Shown here piece after piece: positions 17,975-26,867 of a DNA stretch of 37,627 nucleotides. Origin of the DNA: Bradyrhizobium sp. 138 (GTDB lineage: Bacteria > Pseudomonadota > Alphaproteobacteria > Rhizobiales > Xanthobacteraceae); assembly GCF_023074075.1 (NCBI RefSeq), contig NZ_JADPKT010000044.1:1-37627 (forward strand), given 5' to 3'. A program made the position numbers and the translations under genes. The first letter of the stretch is position 1. Each line of letters starts with the position of its first letter. The notes beneath the pieces were generated by a model that was not told the origin of the DNA, searched no databases, and was given only the letters and a program-made list of their open reading frames with translations.

Positions 17975-18189
17975 GACACGCGCCGGGTGAAGATGCCCAG
18001 CCCCAACGCGCTCGGCTTCACCTGCGCAGCAGCCGGCGTGGCAGCTACGACACCGAGCGCGAGTGCCCCGGCAAGGCCATCCACCACCCATCGGACATTG
18101 TCTTGCGGCATGCCGCGATCCAGCCTGAAGAGCCGTCCAAGTGACAATAGGCGACGCGCAACGCCGACGGAAATATCCTTGGACGCCAT
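17971..18189 (-). CDS. Small membrane protein coupled to amidase, 72 aa
   Basis: ATG at 18189 is preceded by AGGGGGAAGAG, a strong ribosome binding site, and the stop overlaps the amidase start (ATGA). The protein has a basic N-terminal half (VARRLLSLGRLFRLDRG) and one hydrophobic helix (WVVDGLAGALALGVVAA) ending in an Ala-rich, signal-like PAAAQV. I do not recognise it. The coupling suggests that it works with the amidase, perhaps anchoring it or acting as a leader. Confidence 0.6.
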   Translation of the reverse strand: MASKDISVGVARRLLSLGRLFRLDRGMPQDNVRWVVDGLAGALALGVVAATPAAAQVKPSALGLGIFTRRVS

Positions 18190-18527
18190 GATGTCTCTTC
18201 CCCCTGGTCGGTCTAATGATGTTGTGCGGCAGCGATCCCGATCACACCGGATCGAAATAGTGCATCTCCAGAAGCAGGCAGCCGTTCACCGACTTGAACG
18301 GCCCATGTGGTAGTCGTTCTTGACTGCTCAAAGCACAAGCTCTTAGTAGAACTTGGCGCATTGTTCATGCTGTCTGGAGCAATAGTCGCATTCTTGCGGC
18401 GCAACGAGGCCGGTAACGGCCGCAAAGCCGCGACAACATGCGTTCAAACCTCTACCGGAATTGCCGGGCTGAATTTGATCCGCAAGCGTGCCATACAAGG
18501 CCATTGGCGACACAGGAAAGTCGAACC
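18190..18527. other. Divergent intergenic region
   Basis: It separates the minus-strand amidase pair from the plus-strand ammonia-lyase and must hold both promoters. I could not assign -35/-10 elements with confidence; no inverted-repeat operator stands out. Confidence 0.4.
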
Positions 18528-19750
18528 ATGTTGCTTCTCAATCAGCATATCGATCACCGAGCACCCATGGTTGTCGCAGACACCGACACATTGAGCGCTG
18601 GAGCTGCTCGGGAGGTGGAGCGGTTTCTCCGGCATCGCACTGGTCACAAGGAAACACCGCTGGTTTCGTTGTCGGGCCTTGCTCGTGAGATCGACGTGGG
18701 CTCGATTCATCTGAAGGACGAAGGTCATCGGCTTTGTCTCGGCAGTTTCAAGGCATTGGGCGGATCTTATGCGGTGATCCGGCTGGTGCTGGAAGAAGCA
18801 GCTCGGCGGCTTCGCCGATCTGTTGACGGGTCCGACCTTCACATGCCTGAGGCGAAGGCCGTGGCACGGGAGATGACGGTATCCTGCGCCACGGATGGCA
18901 ATCATGGCAGGTCGGTAGCGCAGGGTGCCCAGCTCGTTGGGGCGAAGTGCGTCATATTCGTTCACTCGGGTGTGAGCGACGAGCGTATCGCCGCCATCGC
19001 CCGGTTTGGCGCGCAGATGATCCGCGTCAATGGCAATTATGACGACTCCGTTCTCGAAGCATCCCGCGTTGCTGCGGAAAAAGGTTGGATCACGGTATCC
19101 GACACGTCCTGGCCGGGCTATGAGCGTATCCCGGGCTTTGTAATGCAGGGATATACCGCCCTGTTGAGCGAAGCACTGCGCCAGTTGTCTGCTCCGCCGA
19201 GCAACGTCTTCGTCCAGGCGGGTGTGGGTGGAGTCGCCGCGGCCGTTGCGGGACATTTTTCGGTTCTATTTGGCGAGAACCGCCCGTTCTTCACAGTTGT
19301 CGAGCCGTCGCGCGCCGCGTGTCTCTTTGAAAGCGCCGGGCCGGCCAGCCTGTCAAGGTGGATCATGGACAATCGACGGTGATGGCGATGCTCGAATGCT
19401 ACGAACCATCGCTTGTCGCGTGGCGCATCCTGTCGCGCGCGGCGGAGGCCTTCATGACTGTCGATGATGAGGACGCAATCTGCGTGATGAAGCGTCTTGC
19501 AAATCCCGGGGATGGCGACCCGGCTGTGGTTGCAGGCGAAAGTGGCGGTGTTGGTCTCGCAGGACTGCTGAAGGTTGCTTCCGATCAGGAATTGCGTGCC
19601 AGGATTCATCTTGGGCCCGATGCACGAGTCTTTCTGATCAACACCGAGGGCGCGACTGATCCTCGCCTTTATGAGGAGCTCGTTGGCGCAACGCCAGCGC
19701 AAGTGACCGCGCGAAACATTGAACCGCACCAGAAAGCGTCGAGCTCGTGA
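18528..19750 (+). pseudogene. dpaL: Diaminopropionate ammonia-lyase, one frameshift
   Basis: A PLP enzyme that splits 2,3-diaminopropionate into pyruvate and two ammonia. The ATG at 18528 follows AGGAAAG. The PLP-binding lysine lies in GSFKALGGSYAV, and the phosphate and asparagine loop in CATDGNHGRSVA; the GVGGVAAAVAGHF segment is also typical. The frame breaks near 19340 (after SAGPA) and resumes one base over as GQPVKVDHGQSTVMAMLECY and EPSLVAWRILSRAA, with GESGGVGLAGLL and NTEGATDP, to TGA at 19750. Total length about 405 residues, normal for the family. It has a single lesion, so recent loss or a sequencing error are both possible. Confidence 0.87.
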
Positions 19751-19836
19751 GCCTCCAGGGCGTCTTCAGCGGCCAACATTCGCTTGTAAGGGCGGCCAGC
19801 TCAACTGTGACCCTTGTCCTCGCCGGAAGGCGAAAA

Positions 19837-20622
19837 TCATCCTTGCCGATCGCGAAACAGCGCATCGGCTAGCGGGTAGTATTCCTCAGACCACCGCGCC
19901 CAGCGTCTGGGTATGGGGCGTGCGCCGCGCTGGTTGTGCACATAGACCAGATCGTGCCGGATCGTCGAAAAATTTCCGATCGAACTGCGCGACCAGATGA
20001 TCCCGGAAATATCCCGACAGATGTCGCTGTGAAATGCCAGCCGTCCAATAGGGTCTTCGGGCCTTGCGGCTCTCTTGATGATGTCACTGAACGTGAATTG
20101 CGTTGCGATCACCTTCATGGTGTTGTGGACAATCCTGATCTGCTCGTCGCCGAACGGATATACCGCCGTAACAACGTACGGCAGTCCCAACGTGCCGGCC
20201 TGCAGCGCAAACTGCCCTCCGGAGATGGCGACAATGCACGAATCTTTCTCGCTAATGATGCCATCCTCGTGATAACGACGAAATTTCTGCGCTTTGGTAT
20301 AGAGTGCACTGGTTATGCGGAGCTCGACCTGCCGCCGCGGCGCGGCATGCACAATTCGTTCGCTTGTGCCCGCGGATAGCAGCTCAGGGACCTTGTCCAG
20401 ATTTTTCTCGTCTCCCTTTGCGGGCGCGATTGCCTCGATCCAGATCGTGCGCCTGCCCTTGCGGATGCCGAGATCCGGCCCCTTGTCGCCGTTCCTGCAG
20501 AACGCGATGTCCTTGCGCGAAATCAGCTTCTTCCGGCCGCGTACCAGGTGCGTACCGAGATACATTTCCCAGAACCGGGTGTCGGGCTGTCTTGCAAACT
20601 CATTGCGAAACGCCTCGTGGCT
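19837..20622 (-). pseudogene. Hypothetical protein, N-terminally truncated, possible nuclease-like fold
   Basis: An open minus-strand frame runs from a rearrangement point at about 20622 (HEAFRNEFARQPDTRFWEMY) to the stop at 19837, about 260 residues. The segment KGPDLGIRKGRRTIWIEAIA resembles the PD...ExA pattern of divergent PD-(D/E)XK nuclease-like proteins, with Ala-Ile where the catalytic Lys usually stands. The 3' end is normal. No start codon of its own is evident because its 5' end was replaced by a chemotaxis gene fragment in another frame. An internal ATG at 20565 could give a shorter product. Function unknown. Confidence 0.5.
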
Positions 20623-21139
20623 GGTTCAGCTCCGTGAGCCGCTGCTCGACGCTGTGAACGGCCTTGCGAAGCTTGCCCTGGAATCCGTCATTTTCATTGA
20701 AACCGAGGTTGCGCTGGGGCGCGACCACGTTTTGAAAGCGCGTTGCATAGAGATTGATAACCGGACGCAGGGCAATCGTCTGCTTCAGCGGGTCATCCTC
20801 GGGCAAGGCCGCTGCAAATGTTTCGACACTGGTCAGATCTGCGAGCTGCCGCTCATGGTTCTCGGCGTGATTCCTGATCGATGCTTCACCGGGTTTGCGC
20901 AGGAAGTCGCTCGCGATCTGTCGCGACTGCAGGAAACCTTGTGACAATGATGCGACGCGGGCTCTGAACTCGTTGCTGTCAACCGACTCGCTCTGAACAA
21001 GGCTTGCATAATTGAGGGCGGCCGCGCAGATCGCGCCCGTGGCAAGCACTCCGGAAATGCCGAGCAGTGCCATCTGGCTGCGCAATCCAATGCGGAGGCC
21101 CCTCGATGGCCCGCCGCTCTTCGTCGCAACTTCCCTCAT
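20623..21139 (-). pseudogene. Methyl-accepting chemotaxis receptor, N-terminal fragment
   Basis: From ATG 21139 the frame gives a short basic N-terminus, a membrane helix (MALLGISGVLATGAICAAAL) and part of a helical periplasmic ligand-binding domain (FLQSRQIASDFLRKPGEASI, LRKAVHSVEQRLTELNQ). It stops matching at about 20623, before the second membrane helix, HAMP and signalling domains. Joined there, in another frame, is the hypothetical gene 19837-20622. A receptor without its signalling domain cannot function. Confidence 0.75.
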
Positions 21140-21540
21140 GTTTACCCCTTGAATAAGTTCATGGCCCGGTGCGGTGCAGTGAGCGCGGCTTCGACGGGCG
21201 TTTTTCGATCTTGAGCTGAACGGGAGTTGACCTGGTTCGTTCGGTCGTTGACAACCGGCTCATTAGGTCAGATTGATTTCGAAATCCTGAACTCGCAGTG
21301 TACATGCTGATCGACGTCAACGGCGGCGACAGATCGGCGATTGCAGTCAGCTGCCTCCAATCTGCGAGCAATCGATCATTCGCGAACAAAAGCTGCAGAT
21401 TACTCGCGACAATCGCCGCCAAGCAGCGCATGAGATCGACTAGTGATCTTTTACTCGCGCTATCGCAGAAGAAAGCGCGCAACTCGCAAACCTGAAGTTA
21501 TCGCAAGTTTGGAGCTCCCGGTGAGTGATCGACCCGCTCA
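21140..21540. other. No gene recognised; upstream region of the sRNA
   Basis: No coherent frame. The region between the diverging chemotaxis fragment and the candidate sRNA should hold the sRNA promoter at its right end, but I cannot point to a clear -35/-10 pair. Confidence 0.4.
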
Positions 21541-21619
21541 TCTCGATACTCCTCCAATGGCCCCTTGGGGCGTTTCCTCCCTGCCTTGGCCGCGCGTAGA
21601 CTTCGCGCGGCCTTTTTTC
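21541..21619 (+). ncRNA. mmgR: Candidate MmgR/alpha-r8-type trans-acting sRNA
   Basis: Three elements occur in the order expected for this alphaproteobacterial sRNA family: a 5' hairpin (GCCCC-TT-GGGGC at 21560-21571), an unpaired stretch with the ten-base core TTTCCTCCCT at 21573-21582, which is complementary to ribosome binding sites, and a strong rho-independent terminator (9-bp stem GGCCGCGCG/CGCGCGGCC at 21588-21612 plus six T). The predicted length of about 77-80 bases matches what I recall for MmgR of Sinorhizobium, which affects polyhydroxybutyrate storage. The 5' end is a guess. Assignment is from memory of the core motif, without a covariance search. Confidence 0.7.
21588..21618 (+). 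terminator. Rho-independent terminator of the sRNA
   Basis: A perfect 9-bp GC stem with a 7-base loop (TAGACTT) is followed by TTTTTT. It is the strongest terminator seen in the window. Confidence 0.9.
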
Positions 21620-21706
21620 TGCATCGAGCAATCGATGCCGATTGACATGCGGGATTCAGCTATTTTGAGTGCCAAAGAACAGCATGGAGCGAGTGGGGGT
21701 GGATTG

Positions 21707-21937
21707 ATGACGCAGATCAAGACTGCGCCTCAGAACGATTTGAACGTGAAGACGATAGCATTACAGCGTGCACGCAACAGGAACGGCCGTCCCTGGACCG
21801 CAGTTGAGAGACACAAGCTGCGAGGATTGATTGAGCGAGGGCTTCCAGCAAGCACCATCGCGCGAACTCTCAGGCGGCCGCTGGCTTCGATTACGGATAT
21901 GGCCACCAGCCTGGGGTTGCTCTGGAACAGCGAATAG
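21707..21937 (+). CDS. Small GcrA/SANT-like DNA-binding protein, 76 aa
   Basis: The ATG at 21707 follows GGGGGTGG at a suitable distance; longer frames upstream cross the sRNA terminator and are unlikely. After a 25-residue flexible N-terminus the sequence RPWTAVERHKLRGLIERGLP followed by ASTIARTLRRPLASITDMA resembles a short helix-turn-helix in which W-T...L...G-AS-IA--L-R matches the pattern of GcrA-like or SANT/Myb-like domains. It probably binds DNA; its targets are unknown. It lies about 90 bases after the sRNA terminator and is a separate unit. Confidence 0.6.
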   Translation: MTQIKTAPQNDLNVKTIALQRARNRNGRPWTAVERHKLRGLIERGLPASTIARTLRRPLASITDMATSLGLLWNSE

Positions 21938-22019
21938 GGCCTCAAACCGATCGCGGGCCAATCGAAAGGCAAACTAACCGATCAACACCCGTTCGCGATC
22001 GACCACGTGAATACGTGCG

Positions 22020-22455
22020 GCTCGAACTGAACACTTCACCTTTCGAGCCGCGAGGGCTACATCACGGCGGCATGGCGTGTCATCGACCCGATACTGGCTG
22101 GCGACGTTTATTGCGCAGCGCTTGATTGCCCTCGAGCTCATTTGATCCGCCAGCCTTCTACTGCCGGCGCGATCATTGAACCCGGCCCCTTTTGCAGCCC
22201 TCCTGCGGTACGGCAAGCTGACCATTGCATCGAGCTCGCCAGAACGAGTCCTCAAGCTTGACAGACGGCGGGTCGAAACACGGCGACGCATCAAGGGCAC
22301 GATCGGGCGTTCGGCTGATTCCAGGGAGGACGAGCGTCGCGCAGAACTTCTCCTTGCGTCCGAAAAGGACCGTGTCGAGAACACGATGTCGTCGACCTCC
22401 TGCGCAAGGACCTGTCGCGGGCGTGCACACCGCAATCGGTCGGCGCTCCAACGCT
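22020..22455 (+). pseudogene. Second pabB fragment, heavily decayed
   Basis: The DNA aligns with 10455-10880 of the pabB pseudogene but is clearly diverged. In shifting frames one reads ITAAWRVIDPILAGDV, then NPAPFAALLRYGKLTIASSS, PERVLKLDRRRVETR, a mutated lysine motif (RRRIKGT for RPIKGT) and ASEKDRVENTM, followed by another frameshift. Both ends of the gene are absent. The differences are spread over synonymous and other sites, so this is an old paralogue and not a recent copy. Confidence 0.8.
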
Positions 22456-22569
22456 ATAATTATTATGCCGCCCAGCTAGAGTATGAAATCATCGTGGAAG
22501 AGCCTCTGGTCCGCTTAGCCGATTCCACCACGCTAACGTCATGGCGCTGGAGTCACGACGAGAACGTTC

Positions 22570-22772
22570 CATCTCGGTCTTCAAATCAATCTGGACAATC
22601 AGCTTGCTTCGATTGAGAGTCGCATTGGCCGGGCTATCCCAGAGGGGACCGGATGGTGGGTCGATATGCGCGACCGTAGCCCCAACGTCGGCAAGAATCA
22701 GCGCCACGGCCGGGCCCGCAATGTACTGGCGGAAATCGATGACCTTGACGCCGAAGAGAGGCAGGGTTGAAC
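22570..22772 (-). pseudogene. CoA-transferase family III, N-terminal fragment
   Basis: Minus-strand frame beginning LPLFGVKVIDFRQYIAGPAV and continuing ALILADVGATVAHIDPPSG, LWDSPANATLNRSKLIVQID and LKTE, which is the start of a CaiB/Frc-type acyl-CoA transferase including the nucleotide-fold glycines. After LKTE the similarity ends; no start codon precedes LPLFG in frame. About 65 of 400 residues survive, without the catalytic aspartate. Confidence 0.75.
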
Positions 22773-22849
22773 GTCACATCCACTATGCAACTCCGTGTTC
22801 AACCGTGATGACTGTACTCGCCCGGGAACGGACCGCGGTGAGTTAGTGC

Positions 22850-24334
22850 TCAGCGCAGCCCGATACTTGCACCAACGCGCTCCGGACGAGGCAGCGTCGC
22901 GTGCAGCCGCGCCAGCTCCAGCACACGCTCCCGTACTTTTCCCTGCACGGGTCCGCTGCGTCGGGTCGCTGCATTGACGTAGATCAGCATCTGCTCGCCT
23001 GTGGCTACCGGCCTCTCGTCACCCTCGCGTCTGAGAACGTGGAAGAGATGAAGGCGCTTGTCGTCGACACCGAGAATTTGCGTGAGCACCTGGACGCGGT
23101 CGCCGACATACAATTCACCAAGATGAGACAGGTGCGTCTCGACGGTGTAGTAACCGCCGCAGCTTGATCGATGCTCGCCGTCGATGCCGATGTAACGTTC
23201 CAGAGTGCCAGTGGCGCCGCTGAAGAGCTGAAGATACCGACTCTCATTGACGTGCCCATTGCCGTCAATCCAGTCGGACGGCATCTCTGCCGTCGGCGTC
23301 CTCAGAGGGCCGGAGCCCGTAGTTGGATGAGGCCGAGGAACGCGTTCGCGCAGTCCCCGCTCCCAACGCGCAAGCGTCTCGCCCGGGCCGTAGCCCTGTG
23401 AGCGCAATCCCTGCAACACAGCCACAAGAAGGTCGTCGCGTTTCTGTGCGGCAGGGATGTCGAAGGGGTCTGCCTTCACCTGCTCGTCTGCCTGCTCGGC
23501 CGCCTTGTCCAGGAAGGCGCGGTTCATGTCGGGCGCGTCGGTGAGCCTGGACCACGGCCACTTGAATGCCCATCGCTCGATGTTCTGGCGCATGCCCGCC
23601 GCGCCATCGGCCATGCGATAGGCACCGATGGCCGCCCGACGCAGCCCCCAGGAGTAGCGGACCGCGTCATCAAGCTCCTGCACTGTGGCCAGATCGTCTT
23701 GCAGCAGCCACAGCGCTTCGCGTGAGACCGCTTCCTGCAGCCGGTTCGCGATGAAGCCCTCCACTTCCTTGCGTACCACCAGCGGGTGCATCCCCACCGC
23801 GCGGAAGATCGCCGCTGCGCGTTCCAGCATCTCGGGCGCCGTGCGCTGGCCGCCGCACAATTCGACCAGCGGCAGCAGGTACACTGGCTGGAAGGGGTGA
23901 GCGACGAGGAAAGACTCGGGGTGATCCATCCCCGCCTGCAGCAGCGACGGCCGAAGCCCCGAGGTCGATGAACAGATCAGCGTGCCTGGCCCGGCCGCCT
24001 GACTGGCCGTGGCGAGCAGCTGCTGCTTGAGGTCAAGCCGCTCCGGCGCATTCTCCTGCACGAGTTCCACGCCGCGCACCGCGTCCGCGACCGAGTTTAC
24101 CACCGCCAGCGCCCCCTCGGCCGGCAGTGGGACCTGCGTCAGCCGCCGATACGCCCGCCGCGCGTTGGCCAGCACCTTTTGCACATACTCGACTGCATTG
24201 GGCGCCGGGTCATACAGCTGCACATCCACGCCGTTGAGAAGGAATCGCGCGGCCCAGCCACCACCGATGACCCCGCCTCCCAGCAGCCCGGCTGCTCGTG
24301 GCAACCTCCCGGCGATGTTCGACTTGTCAACCAT
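22850..24334 (-). CDS. lcdH: L-carnitine dehydrogenase fused to betainyl-CoA thioesterase
   Basis: The 494-residue protein has two catalytic parts. Residues 1-320 are a 3-hydroxyacyl-CoA-dehydrogenase-like carnitine 3-dehydrogenase (carnitine + NAD+ to 3-dehydrocarnitine): NAD fold LLGGGVIGGGWAARFLL, catalytic HPFQPVYLLPLVEL, and VEGFIANRLQEAVSREALWL. Residues about 345-494 are a hot-dog thioesterase (DWIDGNGHVNESRYLQLFS, YYTVETHLSHLGEL) expected to hydrolyse betainyl-CoA to glycine betaine; this fusion is known in carnitine-degrading proteobacteria. The start ATG at 24334 lies 14 bases after the stop of the cleavage enzyme, with TGAGG as a ribosome binding site. Frame intact. The high GC and intact state contrast with the decayed neighbours, suggesting a later arrival. 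Confidence 0.9.
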   Translation of the reverse strand: MVDKSNIAGRLPRAAGLLGGGVIGGGWAARFLLNGVDVQLYDPAPNAVEYVQKVLANARRAYRRLTQVPLPAEGALAVVNSVADAVRGVELVQENAPERLDLKQQLLATASQAAGPGTLICSSTSGLRPSLLQAGMDHPESFLVAHPFQPVYLLPLVELCGGQRTAPEMLERAAAIFRAVGMHPLVVRKEVEGFIANRLQEAVSREALWLLQDDLATVQELDDAVRYSWGLRRAAIGAYRMADGAAGMRQNIERWAFKWPWSRLTDAPDMNRAFLDKAAEQADEQVKADPFDIPAAQKRDDLLVAVLQGLRSQGYGPGETLARWERGLRERVPRPHPTTGSGPLRTPTAEMPSDWIDGNGHVNESRYLQLFSGATGTLERYIGIDGEHRSSCGGYYTVETHLSHLGELYVGDRVQVLTQILGVDDKRLHLFHVLRREGDERPVATGEQMLIYVNAATRRSGPVQGKVRERVLELARLHATLPRPERVGASIGLR

Positions 24335-24348
24335 GAGTTTTGGATGCC

Positions 24349-25239
24349 TCAGGAACGGACGTTGAGCTTGAGCTTTTCACGAACGTCATCCGGGCTCATC
24401 ACCCTTACCCCCATCCTCTCGAGAATCTCGACTGCCCGCTGCACGAGTTCGGCGTTGGTGGCGAGCCGTCCTCGCGAGAGGTAAAGGTTGTCCTCCAATC
24501 CCACCCGGACGTTCGCGCCAATCAACGGAGCTAACGCTGCATACGGAAGCTGCATTGGACCGATCGAGAAGGTCGAGCAGACAGCACGCGGCGGCAACCG
24601 GTTGACCATCGCCATCAGCGTCGTCACGTCATTGGGCGCACCATAGGGAATCCCCATACATAGTTGAATCAACGGAGGATCGTCGATCAGTCCCTCCTTG
24701 ATCAAGTCGTGCACTAACATCAGATGACCCGTATCGAACACTTCGAGTTCAGGACGCACCCCGAGCTCTTTCACGCGAGCGGCCATTTTGCGCAGCGTTG
24801 GATAGGTGTTGATCATGACGTACTCACGGGCGCCGAAGTTCATCGACCCGCAATCCAGCGTGCAGAGTTCCGGGCGCAACTCCTCCACATGGACCAGCCG
24901 CTCAAGCGCCCCCACCACGTCCGTCGAGGGGTCCGGCGGCAGCGGAGTGTCGGGCCCACCGAGCACGAGGTCCCCGCCCATTCCCACGGTCAGATTGATC
25001 ACCGGATTCACGTCCGACATCCTAATGCGTTGCACGACGTCCCGATACAGCGCCGGATCCCGCGACCCGCGCTGCGTTTTGGGATCACGCACATGGATGT
25101 GCACCGCCGCCGCTCCCGCCCGCGTGGCCTCGATCGCCGACTCCGCAATCTGCTCGGGGGTTACCGGTACATTCGGCTGCCTTACCGGCCCGCCTCCAGT
25201 AACCGCACAGGTAATGAACACCTCCGAAATCATCCTCAT
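24349..25239 (-). CDS. Dehydrocarnitine cleavage enzyme (BKACE family)
   Basis: A zinc-dependent beta-keto acid cleavage enzyme (former DUF849). With carnitine dehydrogenase next door it should catalyse 3-dehydrocarnitine + acetyl-CoA to betainyl-CoA + acetoacetate. The 296-residue frame is intact: ITCAVTGGG at the N-terminus, the zinc-binding AVHIHVRDP (HxH), TLDCGSMNFG, EVFDTGHL, and the C-terminal GLEDNLYLSRGRLATNAELV typical of the family. AAAGGAG lies 3 bases before ATG 25239 and 9 bases before ATG 25233; the second gives better spacing. First gene of the two-gene carnitine operon; the upstream 200 bases should contain its promoter. Confidence 0.9.
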   Translation of the reverse strand: MRMISEVFITCAVTGGGPVRQPNVPVTPEQIAESAIEATRAGAAAVHIHVRDPKTQRGSRDPALYRDVVQRIRMSDVNPVINLTVGMGGDLVLGGPDTPLPPDPSTDVVGALERLVHVEELRPELCTLDCGSMNFGAREYVMINTYPTLRKMAARVKELGVRPELEVFDTGHLMLVHDLIKEGLIDDPPLIQLCMGIPYGAPNDVTTLMAMVNRLPPRAVCSTFSIGPMQLPYAALAPLIGANVRVGLEDNLYLSRGRLATNAELVQRAVEILERMGVRVMSPDDVREKLKLNVRS

Positions 25240-26314
25240 CTACTCCTTTGCTGAAAGCTTGACTTTTACCGAGGTAGGCCAGCCGATAAGTGGTGCATCT
25301 CTCGAATAGTACGGGGTCTGGCGATCTGAATTTCTTAATGGAGACCTTCGCGGAGCAGTAATTCTGCGCCTGAGCGTCGAAATCTGAAGCTTTATCTCGT
25401 AGACATTTGCGGCACCCGAGCAAGTCGCTAAAGTCATCTGAGCTCTAGAATAGATCGGTCCTGACGCTTGGCCCTTGACTGCTGATCCGCCAGCCGCGTC
25501 CGCGCGCTCGCAAACGCACTTGACCCTCGGGCAGCGCCTTCTGTACCGGCGAAGCGTTCAACCACGGGCCACAGAGCACTTGGGTCCCGCGCGCTCCCAG
25601 TCACTGCGGATCGGCGCGCTGTTCGCAATTGTCGTCCTCGCGACTCATGGCAGAACGCCGCCTTGCGCGACTGCATGATCAATAAGTATCGGGCCGAAAG
25701 CTGGAGCTGTTCATGAAACATCACGGCGTCAAGCTTGGCCGCGCGGTCGCAGATAACGCAGTCAGGTTCGACGCACGTTGCGGCAGAAGCCGTTGAGCAC
25801 TGGATATTGCACGGCCTGCCGCAATAGCCCCAGCGAACTGCGGGGAAAACAGCCGCGAACCACTCGTACTGCGTGGCTAACGGCGCGTGCATGAGCGGCA
25901 GGCCTCCTGGCGCAACCTCGTTAGCTGCGCGTTAGGCGTTTCCTTTCCGTTTTGTACGATGATCAGTAATCTGTGAGCCCGCCTGACCATCGCGAGGTCG
26001 CCAGGGATACACCTTCGCATGAACATCGGTCGTGGTGAAGCGATGGCAAGTGCGGTGCTTGATGTCAGGCAGGAAGGTGATCCCTATGGTCGCATCGAGG
26101 TGATCACCAGGGAAGGCCGGCGGCGACGTGGACAAGAAGGAGAACGAGTTGTTCGATCCTCAGCTCGCCCTGCCGCGTGCCAACCACGCGCCCTTCGGTT
26201 ACGTCTTCACAGTCATGCTCGGGGGCGTGTTGCCACTGACTAACCGGCAGGTTTATCCGCCAGGCGCATTTCAGGCGCTTCCACCGATCGCGTAGACGCT
26301 AGTCATTTGGACGT
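25240..26314. other. About 1 kb without a recognisable gene
   Basis: The right part of the carnitine operon promoter lies at 25240-25440. Beyond that, open frames on both strands (for example minus 25434-25892 and a plus-strand reading at 26140-26290 with HAPFGYVFTVMLGG) look like decayed coding DNA but match no family I can name. The end of the stretch merges into IS630 sequence. Confidence 0.4.
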
Positions 26315-26789
26315 GCGGCATGGTACGCCACGCTGTTTGCAGCACTCGATATCGCGTCAGGGTTCGTCATCGGCAAATGCTATAGGCGCCACCGGCCAAT
26401 CGAGAGTCCTTGAAGTTGTTCAAAAAGATCGATGGTCAGGTCCCCGAAGGGCTCGATCGTCATAGACAACTACGCGACTCACAAGACACCAAAGATCAAG
26501 GCGTGGCTCGCCCGACGGCCGCACGATCATATCCACTTTACGCCGACTTCGAGTCGTGGATCAATCAGGTCGAGCGCTGGTTTGCTGAACTCACCAGAAA
26601 ACAAATCCAGCGAGGCATTCACAATTCCGTCAGGCAGCTCGAGGCCGATATCCGCACCTTCATCGACCTGCACAACAAAGTCCCAGACCCTTCAAATGGA
26701 CGAAGTCTGCCGACCAGATCTTGGCTTCCGTCAAACGCTTCTGCCACAAAGCCGAGCGACTTTATGTGGCGAACTTTAGATTCACGTGA
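26315..26789 (+). mobile_element. IS630-family transposase, C-terminal remnant
   Basis: In three frames the DDE catalytic core of an IS630 transposase is visible: WYATLFAALDIASGFVIGKC (first Asp region), KKIDGQVPEGLD, then IVIDNYATHKTPKIKAWLAR (second Asp), HIHFTPTSS, WINQVERWFAELTRKQIQRG (Glu), and the C-terminal KAERLYVANFRFT ending at TGA 26787-26789. Frameshifts lie near 26405, 26460 and 26555. The N-terminal DNA-binding part is missing and I do not see terminal repeats with target duplication. Confidence 0.8.
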
Positions 26790-26867
26790 CTAGCCTGCCA
26801 TGGCGGACTCGCGCTCGGCTCGATGATCGAACCCGCTGCTCCGACGTGACGCTATGCAGCAACGCGC

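Noticed and set aside
18470..18500. Possible sigma-54 promoter (TGGCACGCTTGC on the minus strand)
   Set aside because: The spacing to a TTGC element is wrong and there is no NifA-type upstream sequence; no other TGGCAC site in the window fits either.
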